DNA from: Epiperipatus broadwayi
Taxonomy: Eukaryota > Onychophora > Udeonychophora > Euonychophora > Peripatidae
Reading direction: 5' to 3'
DNA: 64,000 nt
Assembly (NCBI GenBank): GCA_028023455.1
Contig: JAQFVV010012395.1
Span: forward strand, 7,132,001-7,196,000
The notes under the pieces were generated by a model. It was not told the origin of the DNA. It searched no databases and was given only the letters and a program-made list of their open reading frames with translations. Both the position numbers and the translations under genes were made by a program. Shown piece by piece: positions 21,372-32,943 of the stretch (its first letter is position 1; every line of letters begins with the position of its first letter).

Positions 21372-23541
21372 ATTGAACCTGATTGAAATCCGGTTCAATG
21401 GTGTTGTTATTAAACAAAAAAAAAAAAAAAGAAATTTATTAAGCTTTTAATTTTAATTAAACGTTTAGGGTTTAAATTTTCATTATTATTTAAAAAGAAT
21501 GCTTGTATCAAAACACAAGCATTTATATGTAAAACGGATTTTTTAAAAAAATGTTTTTCGATTTATTTTAAAATAGTTTTCATATACCGCCTGTTTTTAA
21601 ATCCATTTGATTTAAAAACAGCCTGGCTAGCTAATTACATTCCTGTGCTTTTATTTTGATTATTGCAAACAAATAGCGGAGATTTGATTTTTATGTTGTT
21701 TTCATTTCAATAAACCCTGGGTAGAATTCTTAGATAGATTGAGCGGGAAATTAATATTTGCCCTGCCTAAGGTGAAGAAATTGAACAACAAGGAAAGTGT
21801 TTTGCGGGAAATGGAGCAACGTATAAATAGCCCCGAAAATTTGGAGTGTCAGTTAATTCAGTTTTGAGAGATAGACAAGTGGTTTTCTCACGTGAAAGTT
21901 ATATCAGTGTGGACATTTAAATTTCTTAGTTAAAGGACATCAGCTGTTATTAAATACTTTCGCTTGCAAAAATGAAAAATTCTATACTTGTTATCACCAC
22001 TCGAATGGCTTGCTAACTCCACAAAAGACAGATCCCTGACTTCCAAGTTTGCTCCAATAATGTCTTGAACACCTAAAAGAAGCCGGAACCTTTCTACATC
22101 TATCTTGCTGCCTAAAGAAACTGAAAATGAACTTAAGTAAAAGTGCGCACTCTATGTGAACTTTGTTTTACCGAAAGGTAACTATTTTCATTTTTATTCT
22201 TCCCAGGGTAAATTAATTCTCATTAAATCTCCGCTCAATCTAATCATAAATATGTATTCTTAAATCAATATAGCCTCATATTTAATATTTGCTCTAATTT
22301 CCAATATTTTGTAGTGTGTCTTGGAATCTTAGTTTTAAGATTCCAATTTGCTTTCAGTTTTGTTTATTGGAGAGTGACAAATGAGTTTTATATTTTATGC
22401 CTCACTTTTGTAAATGCTTTAGCAGTCTTGTATATATTTTTTTTATGCTTACCTGTAATTATTTAGTATTCAATAATTAATTTTATACTCTATGTTTGCC
22501 CTCTTGCTAAACCTCCAAAAATCTTTTAGCTGATGACTTTATTGTCTAATTTTCCGCAGGTGGAGATTTTGTTTCTAATATCTCTAAAAGCAGAAATTAG
22601 AATTGTGTTTTTCTTTGTAATTTTATAAGTTGTCAGCAGGAAGATAAATTTTATCCTTTCTTAAATTACAGGTGAGCAATACTTTCGTTCTGCTAGAGTA
22701 TTTAAACTTTTGATATTTTGTACTCATGTGCACTCTTCATATATTTCTTTTTGTAGTTATTATGTGTGCTTTAAATTTATCAGAGTGTGTACTCAGAATT
22801 TTTTTGTAAGTTTATTTTCTTTTCTTTATTTGCTGGGGCAGACGTAACTGTTTTTCTAATCATTTACTTGTCTCTTATTGGGACCATTAATTATTAATTT
22901 TAAAGTAATTTTCGCCAATCATTTGGCTGGGATTCACCAGGTTTAATTGTTTCTTCTTTTCAAAGATATTTTTCGATTGTTCTTGAGGTGGATCAATCAC
23001 CGTTATTTTAAATGTAGTAATTGGTGCAGTTCATACCGATATAAGGACATTCGAGATCTGACCATGCTTAGATCTCAGAAAGCTCATCGGCACTGGGTTC
23101 TTTGATCTATTTCAGGGGCATATGGTTTAAATATCTGAAAGTGAAGATCAATGTTTAGGTGAATCCTCTGCTGAATGAAATTTGCTTCCTCCCTTTTAAA
23201 TTTGTTTATTAGAAGATCAGTCAGTCTGTCATAGCTTTGCCTTTAGTATGTCTGGTACACACCTGAGTTAACCCCCATCTATTGTGTCATAAACTTATAT
23301 TTAATAATTTATTTTCTCATAATAAAATTTATGAAATATGTTTAAACTTAATTTGGCTGACGTTTGTCTTTGTGCTTTTGTCTCAATTGTCTAAACAATT
23401 TAAGATCTCTTGTTTCTCCCTGAGTCTAGTCGGCGCAAATCATCATCATCATCTATTCTGATCACGGTAAACAAATTTTCCAGACACATAGTGGTCTGGT
23501 GGCGCCCTCTGTTTCAGAATAGATTGAGTATCTGGTATAAT
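21372..23541 (+). repeat. LTR-like element (probable solo LTR of a Gypsy-type family)
   Basis: A ~2.17-kb block lies between (TA)n tracts at 21359-21372 and 23540-23558. It has a TATA box (TATAAATA, 21832-21839) about 460 bp in, a good 5' splice-site-like AAAG|GTAACT at 22178, and TGGCGCCCTCT near its 3' end (23499-23510). The LTR at 52290-54528 has the same plan: TATA at ~490 bp, GTAAGA donor ~315 bp after it, and TGGCGCCCTGT ~50 bp from its end. The termini are not clean TG...CA, and no internal coding region follows, so solo LTR status is inferred. Confidence 0.45.
21832..21839 (+). promoter_or_regulatory. TATA box of LTR-like element
   Basis: TATAAATA in the context CAACGTATAAATAGCCCC is followed ~25-30 bp later by TCAGTT, which resembles an initiator. 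The GC-richer context stands out from surrounding AT-rich DNA. Confidence 0.55.
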
Positions 23542-23888
23542 ATATATATATATATAAATTATTCAAATTGAAAGGTGTAGTGAAAAACATAAAATTAAAG
23601 AGGCAATGATGATATCTAGGAATAGAGGTGGTTTAATGAATAAGCAATCGGCTAATATAAAGACAACAGAATTGTGGGAAAGTTGAATAGATTGAATGAT
23701 GGGTAATGGAAGTTTTTATTTTTTGTACGTTTATATTAACAGTGGATAAAGATTGTCAGTGAAACAATTTAAAGTATTTCTGGTAAAGAATATATTATTT
23801 AATTTTGAATACAGTGTTAAATATATTTGTTTGAATTATTATTATATGATTTAAAAATACAGACATTTAATGGTTATATATATATATA
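23542..23888. other. AT-rich spacer with (TA)n ends
   Basis: The sequence between the LTR-like block and the PLE includes AAGAGGCAATGATGATATCT and CAGAATTGTGGGAAAGTTGA (near 23600-23690). These faintly resemble the C-terminal end of a PLE GIY-YIG region on the plus strand. The resemblance is too short to annotate. Confidence 0.35.
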
Positions 23889-26383
23889 TTGAAATAATAT
23901 TTTTAAACGGTTTATAAACAATTCAAACAATCTTTAAATCCGCAGAAGTACTTTCGGTTACTTTCAAACCTGCCTCAACTGCTATTAAATTCAAAAACTA
24001 AAAGCGGAAGTAAACGTCATCAATTCAAATTCCACGAATCTCGTATTTTAATGTTAGAAGCTTGTCGATTTATCAAATGTGTTTTATTCCTGTTTATAAA
24101 AATTGCCTCTTTAATTTTTCTTTTACTATGGTTTCTCTCTTCATGAAGAATTTTCACATTTTCAAAATTAAATTTAAATTTATGTTTACATGTTTTTTCA
24201 TGATCAAAGAAAACTGAAGAAGATATTAAATCACCATTATTTTTATTTTTTACACGCTTATATAACAATTCGTGTTCCTTCAATCTTTTCTCAATGTTGC
24301 ACCTAGATTCACCCATATATGATAGCATACAATCACAAAAAATTTAATATATGACATTACTTTTTTGCTTGATAGGTATGACATCCTTAGAATTATTAAC
24401 TAATTTGTTAATATTGTTTGGAACGTAGAATGAAACATTAAATACATTCTTATATAAATCCTTAAAAATTTTACTTGTGGATTTGAAATAAATGGAATAG
24501 ATATCCATTTTTTATTATTAATCTTCATTTCTTTTAAATTATAATTTTTTTAAATTGACTTAAAGTATTGTTTATTTGTTCCATTTTATAACCAACATCA
24601 AGCAATTCCTTGGCAAATATCTCAATATTTTTCAATTTATCACTTTGGTAACGACATAATTTTTCATTTCAAACAAAAAAGATTTAAAACTTGCCATCTT
24701 ATGCATCATTGGTACTTTTGATTTAAAATTTATATATCCTCTTTTTTGCAATGGCTTAATTATTAGTTTATAATTTAATATACTGTTATCTCTTGTGATC
24801 ATTAAATCTAAATAGTTAATCTTATAATCCTGTTCTTTTTCAATAGTCCATTTCAAGCCATTCAATTTATTTAATTCCTCTATAAGCAAATTTATACTAT
24901 TAATGTTTCCACAGACAAAAACATCATCCACATATCTTTTGTAAATTTTAATATCTCCAAAAATACACATATTTAAAATATTACTCTCATATGTAGATAA
25001 AACGAAATTGCAAACTTGTGCAACTACAGGCAATCCCATAGGCCAACCTTTGGTCATTTTATAATATTGACCTTCATCTTGCAACAATGTTATCACTAAA
25101 AAATTTTAAAGAGTCAATGATAAATTTTATCATATATTTACAAATATTTTTATTTTTTAATGCATGTTCAATTATTTTTATGGAATTCATTTTATCAATA
25201 GATCCATACATTTCTGTAACATCCAATGAAGCAATAATATCATTTTCATCAATAATTAAATTTTTAATACTATTTACAAAGTCAAATGATGAAGCAATAG
25301 TATTTTCTCCAAATCCTAAAAAGTCTTGTAAAAGTTTACCAATATATTTAGAAGACTGATATATAAAGGAACCACCAAAATCTATCATTACTTGCAAAGG
25401 ATTACCTTCTTTATGTAATTTTATATTTGCAAAAATACGAGGACATATAGCACAAGAAGGATATATCATATAGTATACATTATTATTTAAAACTTTATTT
25501 TTAGCAATTTTTAAAATATTGTTAATAAATTTTATTCTTTGACCATCCATATTATAATCTTCAATCAAAAAGAAACCAAGTTTATCCATTTGCATTTTAA
25601 TTTTATTAATATATTGATATTTTGTCAACAAACACATACGTAAACCTTTGTCCTCTTTCAAACAAATCATATCATCAATCTTCAATTTACGTTTAAATTC
25701 CGATATAGCCAATTGCCATGATTTATCATAAGGTATTGTATCAAATCTATTGCAATTAATTTTCTTAATAATATCATCAGCAAAATTATCATTACCAGGA
25801 ATCATTTCAAATGTATTTTGAACAGCTGCAATTAGTTCCAAATTATAATCTTTCCAAATACCACCAACGTATTTAGCTCCATGACTTAAAACGTATTTCT
25901 GAATTAAATGTATCCTATTATTTGATAAATTAACAAAGTTTAAATCCTTATAAGCATGTGGATATCGCTTATTAAATAAAAAATCAACTTTTTTCTCAAA
26001 TTTGTTATATAATTTACGTTCAATTACTTTAAATCCATTTTCACAAATAATTTTATATTCGTTCCAGGCATACCATTCATTTAAAATGATTAAATGTTCA
26101 ATTGCTTTCAAATATTTACGAATATCAAAAAGTTCCTTTTTACAATTTTTAATAATATTATTTAAAATAATCAATTTTAATTTATCCAAACATTTTGGTA
26201 TTAAATTTATACAGCTGTTCAATTTTATATTACAACAATTCGGGAATATCTGAAAAATTTTACAAACCTTGAAAAAACGAAGTTTGCACTTCAGCTTAAT
26301 AATCTTTTTACATTGTCTCCGCCATTCCTTAACGATCCACCGTTTCTAAAATTACTTGAATCCATTATGTTAAATATATGTAA
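23889..26383 (-). mobile_element. Penelope-like element A, nearly full length
   Basis: On the minus strand the element begins near 26383 and ends at the (TA)n at 23889. It encodes a reverse transcriptase followed by a GIY-YIG endonuclease, the defining order of endonuclease-bearing Penelope-like elements. Immediately upstream (26384-27024) lies a partial copy of its own 3' part in the same orientation, the pseudo-LTR arrangement typical of PLEs, and beyond that an inverted partial copy (27025-27724). Its 3' end lacks the ~50 bp (AAATAAATAAAAATATCCG...) seen at the ends of the other copies, with (TA)n in its place. Confidence 0.92.
24020..26365 (-). pseudogene. Penelope-like RT/GIY-YIG polyprotein, broken
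   Basis: The reading frame falls in three pieces. A probable start ATG at 26365 is followed by a frameshift near 26290. The first long piece (26222-25074) carries the N-terminal region, then PRIFANIKLHKEGNPLQVMI and the RT motif A SLDVTEMYGSID. A frameshift near 25090 leads to the second piece (25096-24632) with GWPMGLPVVAQVCNF, the catalytic YKRYVDDVFV and the following NYLDLMITR. The third part (to 24020) has the GIY-YIG domain VIYxIFCDCMLSYMGESR...KRLKEHE and the C-terminal INRNKTHLINRQ. An in-frame TAA at 24344-24346 replaces the CAA of other copies, and the normal YIG is YMG. The copy is therefore dead, although its motifs are well kept. Confidence 0.88.
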
Positions 26384-27024
26384 AATAAATAAAAATATCC
26401 GTTAATTAAAAATAATATTGTAATTATAATTGAAATAATATTTTTAAACGGTTTATAAACAATTCAAACAATCTTTAAATCCGCAGAAGTACTTTCGGTT
26501 ACTTCAAACCTCCTCAACTGCTATTAAATTCAAAAACTAAAGCGGAGTAAACGTCATCAATTCAAATTCCATGAATCTCGTATTTTAATGTTAGAAGCTT
26601 GTCGATTTATCAAATGTGTTTTATTCCTGTTTATAAAAATTGCCTCTTTAATTTTTCTTTTACTATGGTTTCTCTCTTCATGAAGAATTTTCACATTTTC
26701 AAAATTAAATTTAAATTTATGTTTACATGTTTTTTCATGATCAAAGAAAACTGAAGAAGATATTAAATCACTATTATTTTTATTTTTTACACGCTTATAT
26801 AACAATTCGTGTTCCTTCAATCTTTTCTCAATGTTGCACCTAGATTCACCTATATATGATAGCATACAATCACAAAAAATTTGATATATGACATTACTTT
26901 TTTGCTTGATAGGTATGACATCCTTAGAATTATTAACTAATTTGTTAATATTAAATACATTCTTATATAAATCCTTAAAAAATTTTACTTGTGGATTTGA
27001 AATAAATGGAATAGATATCCATTT
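26384..27024 (-). mobile_element. Partial PLE copy B (pseudo-LTR, 3' part)
   Basis: This is a 5'-truncated copy of the same element in the same orientation as copy A, with the complete 3' terminus (GTTAATTAAAAATAATATTG at ~26400). It encodes a 102-residue GIY-YIG fragment (26557-26865, MLSYIGESRC...). Relative to A it lacks a 24-bp segment near 26950 (GTTTGGAACGTAGAATGAAA in A). It also lacks single bases at several sites between 26500 and 26550. Confidence 0.88.
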
Positions 27025-27724
27025 AAGTCAATTTAAAAAAAATTATAATTTAAAAGAAATGAAGATTAATAATAAAAAATGGATATCTATTCCATTTATT
27101 TCAAATCCACAAGTAAAATTTTTTAAGGATTTATATAAGAATGTATTTAATATTAACAAATTAGTTAATAATTCTAAGGATGTCATACCTATCAAGCAAA
27201 AAAGTAATGTCATATATCAAATTTTTTGTGATTGTATGCTATCATATATAGGTGAATCTAGGTGCAACATTGAGAAAAGATTGAAGGAACACGAATTGTT
27301 ATATAAGCGTGTAAAAAATAAAAATAATAGTGATTTAATATCTTCTTCAGTTTTCTTTGATCATGAAAAAACATGTAAACATAAATTTAAATTTAATTTT
27401 GAAAATGTGAAAATTCTTCATGAAGAGAGAAACCATAGTAAAAGAAAAATTAAAGAGGCAATTTTTATAAACAGGAATAAAACACATTTGATAAATCGAC
27501 AAGCTTCTAACATTAAAATATGAGATTCGTGGAATTTGAATTGATGACGTTTACTTCCGCTTTTAGTTTTTGAATTTAATAGCAGTTGAGGCAGGTTTGA
27601 ATGTAACCGAAAGTACTTCTGCAGATTTAAAGATTGTTTGAATTGTTTATAAACCGTTTAAAAATATTATTTCAATTATAATTACAATATTATTTTTTAA
27701 TTAACGGATATTTTTATTTATTTT
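27025..27724 (+). mobile_element. Partial PLE copy C, inverted against copy B
   Basis: This is the 3' part of the same PLE in plus orientation, head-to-head with copy B and ending at (TA)n at 27725. It shares copy B's 24-bp deletion, so B and C descend from one deleted copy. The coding part (to 27523) reads in frame from LSQFKKNYNLKEMK through VIYQIFCDCMLSYIGESR to ASNIKI. It stops early there because a CGA arginine codon has become TGA (27521-27523). Confidence 0.9.
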
Positions 27725-27757
27725 ATATATATATATATATTAAAAATACATATATAG

Positions 27758-28746
27758 TGTGACAGTCAGATTATGTAGGCTGGTTTAACCTAGTTCGAAT
27801 CCTAAGCGAAAGTACCTCGGGGCCACTCATACGCGAGATATTAAATCAAGAATACTATAACCTCTGCCCTATTTCGCCTATTCTCGAGGCTAATTTACGA
27901 ACCAACAACACCATCTGAGCCACACATAAATTATTTTTCAACCGGCCACAAAGCTTAGCAACAGCGGTAGAGACATGGACGGGAAATCCTAAGGAGCTAA
28001 ATAGTTAAATGTCAAAGTACTAAGAAATATTTTTCGTTATTGTGATCATTGAAAAGTAAAATAAAGCATTTATAACAAATTTAGCAAAAGTCAAGCTTGT
28101 AGTTAAATAATAGATCTTTAATTAATGACTTTAAAATAGGAATAATGATTTAATGGCTCCTATTCCCCTAAATTAATGAAACAAACTAATTAGACAATAA
28201 AAGCAGATTAATAGGTTTGGGTCTAACTCTTTCTTCCCAATTTTATTAAAAATTGTCAACTCATCTTCTCATAAAAAAGAATCTTTCAAGCATTTCTAAT
28301 TGCTTTGCGCTACAAACATGTTTAAAAATTATTTAAAACGTATATAGTTAAATCAGAGATACTAAAGCTAATGGCGGACAAAAGAGGCGTTATCAAAGAG
28401 ATCAAGTTATACAAAAGAAATATTATTTAATTAACAAAATGAATAAAATGAAAGAGATTTTAAATGAACAAAAATTAACTATTAACTCAACCATGAATAC
28501 TAAATATTTACAAGGTTAGTACGAAGAATAGCGAAGGAAAGGTTAAATATAGATAGATGATCACACAATATATATATAATTAAGATGCTAATAAAAATGG
28601 TTACATAGCAAATACATATCAATTCAATGAACAATTAAACAAATATATGAACAAAAGGTACATAAGAAATAGTTCAATAGAGGAGATACATTACTCCTTT
28701 TTCTTGTCTGTTCCCTACGCGTTCGTGGCTTGATCCGACCGTCACA
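27758..28746. repeat. Candidate LTR or other element with TGTGAC/GTCACA ends
   Basis: The block starts TGTGACAGTC (27758) and ends GACCGTCACA (28746), a 6-bp terminal inverted repeat of the LTR type. It begins a few bases after the (TA)n that ends PLE copy C. It is richer in GC than its surroundings and includes AGTTCGAATCC (27792), which resembles a Pol III box B. No flanking target duplication is visible, and orientation is unresolved. Confidence 0.35.
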
Positions 28747-29530
28747 GGTATTTGTCCGACAATGAAAATATGTAGTATGGTTCACGAAAGTTCTCCAGAC
28801 ACACAGAGTTCAGATGACTATTGTGATATTAAGGCATTTTGAATGGTATTCCGGAACCTAGCGATAGGCAAAGCTTTTATTTGCTAGCCGAGCATAGTAG
28901 AATCTATCAAACTTATTTTTTTAGCTTGAGCAGGTTAACTTTCTATTGTAGAAACAGTTGTAGACTTTTGGGATAAAATCACGAACAAAATCTGACAGAG
29001 TCTCTAAGAGAAATCTGAATGCACCTGCAATAGCAAAATCTGAATCAATCTTGAATAGCAAACTCTGAAAGAATCACCTTCCAAGGAAAATCAAATCAAC
29101 TGAATCCTTCAAAAGGAAAAATCTGAATATGTGAATTCTTCAAAAAGAAAAATCTGAATAATCAATCTTTTGTTCTCCCTTCTATTTATACCCTCTCTGT
29201 CAGCTACCTTCTATTGTTTGTATGATCTGAGATCTTGATAAGCCTCCCCATGCTCCTTTGTTTCAAAGCAACATTCTCTAAAAATAACTTTTACTTTTTT
29301 ACTCTAAATTTCTTTCTTTAAAGTTTGAATTCTATTAATTAAAAAGAAAGAAAGAGAAGGCCATCTTTAATTAGACTTGAATGGCTCACTAATCAAAACT
29401 ATACATTCTTTTACAAAATGTTGGTGGGATTATCTCAAAATCAAATCATACTAAATATTTTAACAACAATATATTATTATTTTTTTATAGTAGAATAAGC
29501 ATTTTATTTCAGCAGAATTTTGCATTAACT
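28747..29530 (-). other. Block with minus-strand TATA box, possibly the rest of an LTR
   Basis: On the minus strand TATAAATA (29190-29183) sits in the context GAGAGGGTATAAATAGAAGG. Downstream of it, 29000-29170 contains an irregular A-rich repeat with AATCTGAA or CTGAA every 20-40 bp. If combined with 27758-28746 the whole would be a ~1.8-kb LTR-like unit bounded by TA tracts. That link is inference. Confidence 0.35.
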
Positions 29531-31267
29531 CATATATATATACGCTAGATGTATATATATATATGTTTGACTAATAGGTTAAGCAATTTTTATTAATAGA
29601 ATGAAATTTATTTAAAACAAAATATTTAAATGTAATACACGTTTAATAAGCATAATTATTTTTAACTCTAATGCAAAACCCTGCTGATATTGGACTATAA
29701 ACTTAATTTAGGTCTACAATATTAATCAAGTTTATAGGAAGATGTGAAGCATGGATTGGACTTCAGATCCATTGCTTCAATAGAAGATTATATATGTGTT
29801 GACAATAAGTTAATAAGTAATAGAATAGGAAAAATAAATGGGAGTGAGAGAAGATTAACATTAAATATATTATGATTAGATAGGCTAAAGATTAAAAAAA
29901 GATTTATTTATATATTTTTAATATAAAAAACTGCAGAAAAATTAATAGTCCAGGTATGGCATATCATAGTTGGGATAGTTACATGATGAGCAGAGGGGAG
30001 GATTTTGTGCAGTTTTTAACCATATATTTAAATACACATGAAATTGATAATAAGTAGAAAGAGGTGCACCTCAATACATTGTAACAGTAGAGAACATTAG
30101 GAGTGTACATATGGAATAGCAAACAAAGCATCATTTCCATAAATGACATGTATAATAAAAAATATTAAATACAAAAGAAATAAGAAACACAAGAGTCATC
30201 AGATTAGCATAAAATAAACAACTTATAATAATCACCACCAACATTACACAAAAAAATCAATTCATACACAAACAATAAAGAACAGTCAAAAATCAATAGA
30301 TAATTACGAGATTGGATTTGAAAGGATCCACTATATGCAGGATAATTATTTATCCATTGCCAATCTTAGAGCAGAAATACAACACAAAACTCTAGATGCA
30401 CCTACCTACATGCTAATTTATCACTCATAGTAAAAAAGTAATGTTGAGGTATTAAAACAGCTGATCATAAATCTTCAGGTCATAAAATACTATTAATGTA
30501 CTGGTTATCTATCAACTTAATGTAGTGCATAGACCTTAAATGATATAGCTTTTCCCCATCCAGGATTATCATCTGGATATCCAAACACCAACATAATCCC
30601 TATGTCCATATAATTAAGCATTATGATCTAATCTAGTTCAGGAAACAATAACTTTATGAACTGTTATTGAGTAAAAGATAAATAAATATAATAGCTTATT
30701 CTAATTTATTTTAAAATAATATTACTAAGTTAATTTGAAAATAATCCCTTAAACTCTAAGCTGTATTGAAATAAAATCATGTACACTGCCAATCCATGGA
30801 ACAGATAGCTGGAGGAATAAAAACTTTAACACTAGAATATTTTTTAAACAATTATTTAATAAACTTTAATAATGATAAAAAAATGACATTATATGATACT
30901 ACAAACTTATACCATTTATCAAAATATATAATTTTATGAAAATTACCCAATTGATTTTTATTTATTAATTAATTAAAGTTTAATTCATTATGTTATTTTC
31001 TATTAAATAACAGAAAGTGTGAGACAATGTTTTTATAATCATAGATAACATTTTTAAATTTAGCTTGATTAATCCTTTGTTAAGTTTTGAAGGAAAAATC
31101 AAATGAACAAAAAAAAACATGTTTCAAAAGAAAATGTTAAATGCAATTTAATAAAAATTAAACTACTTAAGCCTTTTTTTATAATTTTGAAGAGAAAAAT
31201 CAATGGATTAAAAAACTTGTTTTATAAGGTAATATTAAATTAATGCAGTTATTCAAAATTATTATTA

Positions 31268-31269
<2 letters not shown>
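29531..31269. other. AT-rich DNA, nothing recognised
   Basis: No ORF above 60 codons, repeat boundary or RNA signature stands out in this stretch. Confidence 0.45.

Positions 31270-31318
<49 letters not shown>
31270..31318. repeat. (TA)n microsatellite at PLE end
   Basis: A ~49-bp AT dinucleotide run directly abuts the 3' terminus of PLE copy D. Confidence 0.95.
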
Positions 31319-31322
<4 letters not shown>

Positions 31323-32171
31323 AATAAAATATCTGTTAATTAAAAACAATATTGTAATTATAATTGAAATAATATTTTTAACGGTTTATAAATAATTACA
31401 AACAATCTTAAAATTTGCAGAAGTACTTTCGGTTACTTTCTAACCTTCCTCAACTGCCATTAAATTCAAAAACCAAAAGCGGAAGCAAACATCATCAATT
31501 CAAATTCCATGAATCTCGTATTTTAATGTTAGAAGCTTGTCAATTTATTAAATGCATTTTAGTCCTGTTTATAAAAATTGCCTCTTTAATTTTTCTTTTA
31601 CTATGGTTTCTCTCTTCATGAAGAATTTTCACATTTTCAAAATTAAATTTAAATTCATATTTACATGTTTTATCGTGATCAAAGAAAACTGAAGAAAATA
31701 TTAAATCACTATTATTTTTATTTTTTACATGCTTATATAATAATTCATGTTCCTTCAATCTTTTCTCAATACTGCACCTAGATTCACCTATATATGATAG
31801 CATACAATCACAAAAAATTTGATATATAACATTACTTTTTTGCTTGAAAGGTATGACATCCTTAGAATTATTGACTAATTTATTAATATTGTTTGGAATG
31901 TAGAATGAAACATTAAACATATTCTTACATAAATCCTTAAAAAATTTTACTTGTGGATTTGAAATAAATGGAATAGATATCCATTTTTTATTATTAATCT
32001 TCATTTCTTTTAAATTATCATAATTTTTTTTAAATTGACATAAAGCATTGTTTATTTGTTCCATTTATAACCAACATCAATCAATTCCTTGGCAAATATC
32101 TCCATTTTATAACCGACATCAATCAATTCTGGCAAATATCTCAATATTTTTTTTTTTTTAGTTTATCACTA
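31319..32171 (-). mobile_element. Partial PLE copy D
   Basis: The 3' part of the PLE is on the minus strand, with its 3' end at (TA)n. An open frame of 174 codons (32064-31540) covers the linker and the GIY-YIG domain (VIYQIFCDCMLSYIGESRCS), ending at a TGA that replaces an arginine CGA in NRQ. Near its 5' end a ~50-bp piece (TTATAACC..ACATCAATCAATTC) is present twice (about 32065-32150). The copy lies head-to-head with copy E. Confidence 0.9.
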
Positions 32172-32187
32172 AGTTATAAACTAAAAA
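32149..32187. repeat. Hairpin at the centre of the PLE palindrome
   Basis: TTTAGTTTAT and ATAAACTAAA form a perfect 10-bp stem around a ~9-base loop (CACTAAGTT). On either side the long arms of copies D and E continue the complementarity, apart from the extra duplicated piece in D. Confidence 0.8.
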
Positions 32188-32933
32188 ATATTGAGATATT
32201 TGCCAAGGAATTGATTGATGTCGGTTATAAAATGGAACAAATAAACAATGCTTTATGTCCATTTAAAGAAAATTATGATAATTTAAAAGAAATGAAGATT
32301 AATAATAAAAAATGGATATCTATTCCATTTATTTCAAGTCCACAAGTAAAATTTTTTAAGGATTTATATAAGAATGTGTTTAATGTTTCATTCTACGTTC
32401 CAAACAATATTAATAAATTAGTCAATAATTCTAAGAATGTCATACCTTTCAAGCAAAAAGTAATGTCATATATCAAATTTTTTGTGATTGTATGCTATCA
32501 TATATAGGTGAATCTAGGTGCAGTATTGAGAAAAGATTGAAGGAACATGAATTATTATATAAGCGTGTAGAAAATAAAAATAATGGTGATTTAATATCTT
32601 CTTCAGTTTTCTTTGATCACGAAAAAACATGTAAATATAAATTTAAATTTAATTTTAAAAATGTGAAAATTCTTCATGAAGAGAGAAATCATAGTAAAAG
32701 AAAAATTAAAAAGGCAATTTTTATAAACAGGAATAAAATGCATTTAATAAATCGACAAGCTTCCAACATTAAAATATGAGATTCGTGGAATTTGAATTGA
32801 TGACGTTTGCTTCTGCTTTTGGTTTTTGAATTTAATGGCAGTTGAGGCAGGTTAGAAAGTAACCGAAAGTACTTCTGCAGATTTTAAGATTGTTTGTAAT
32901 TATTTATAAACCGTTAAAAATATTATTTCAAAT
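32172..32933 (+). mobile_element. Partial PLE copy E, inverted against copy D
   Basis: The same 3' part of the PLE in plus orientation begins at the palindrome centre and ends at (TA)n (32934-32943). The coding frame starts at MEQINNALC (about 32232). It shifts where one A is lost from an A-run near 32460 and resumes as MLSYIGESRC (32492-32779). Like copy C it ends at NIKI because CGA is TGA. With D it forms an inverted repeat of ~760 bp per arm. Confidence 0.9.
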
Positions 32934-32943
32934 ATATATATAT

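Noticed and set aside
27785-27802. GTTCGAATCC box B-like string as a tRNA gene
   Set aside because: No box A or acceptor stem at the right distance on the plus strand.
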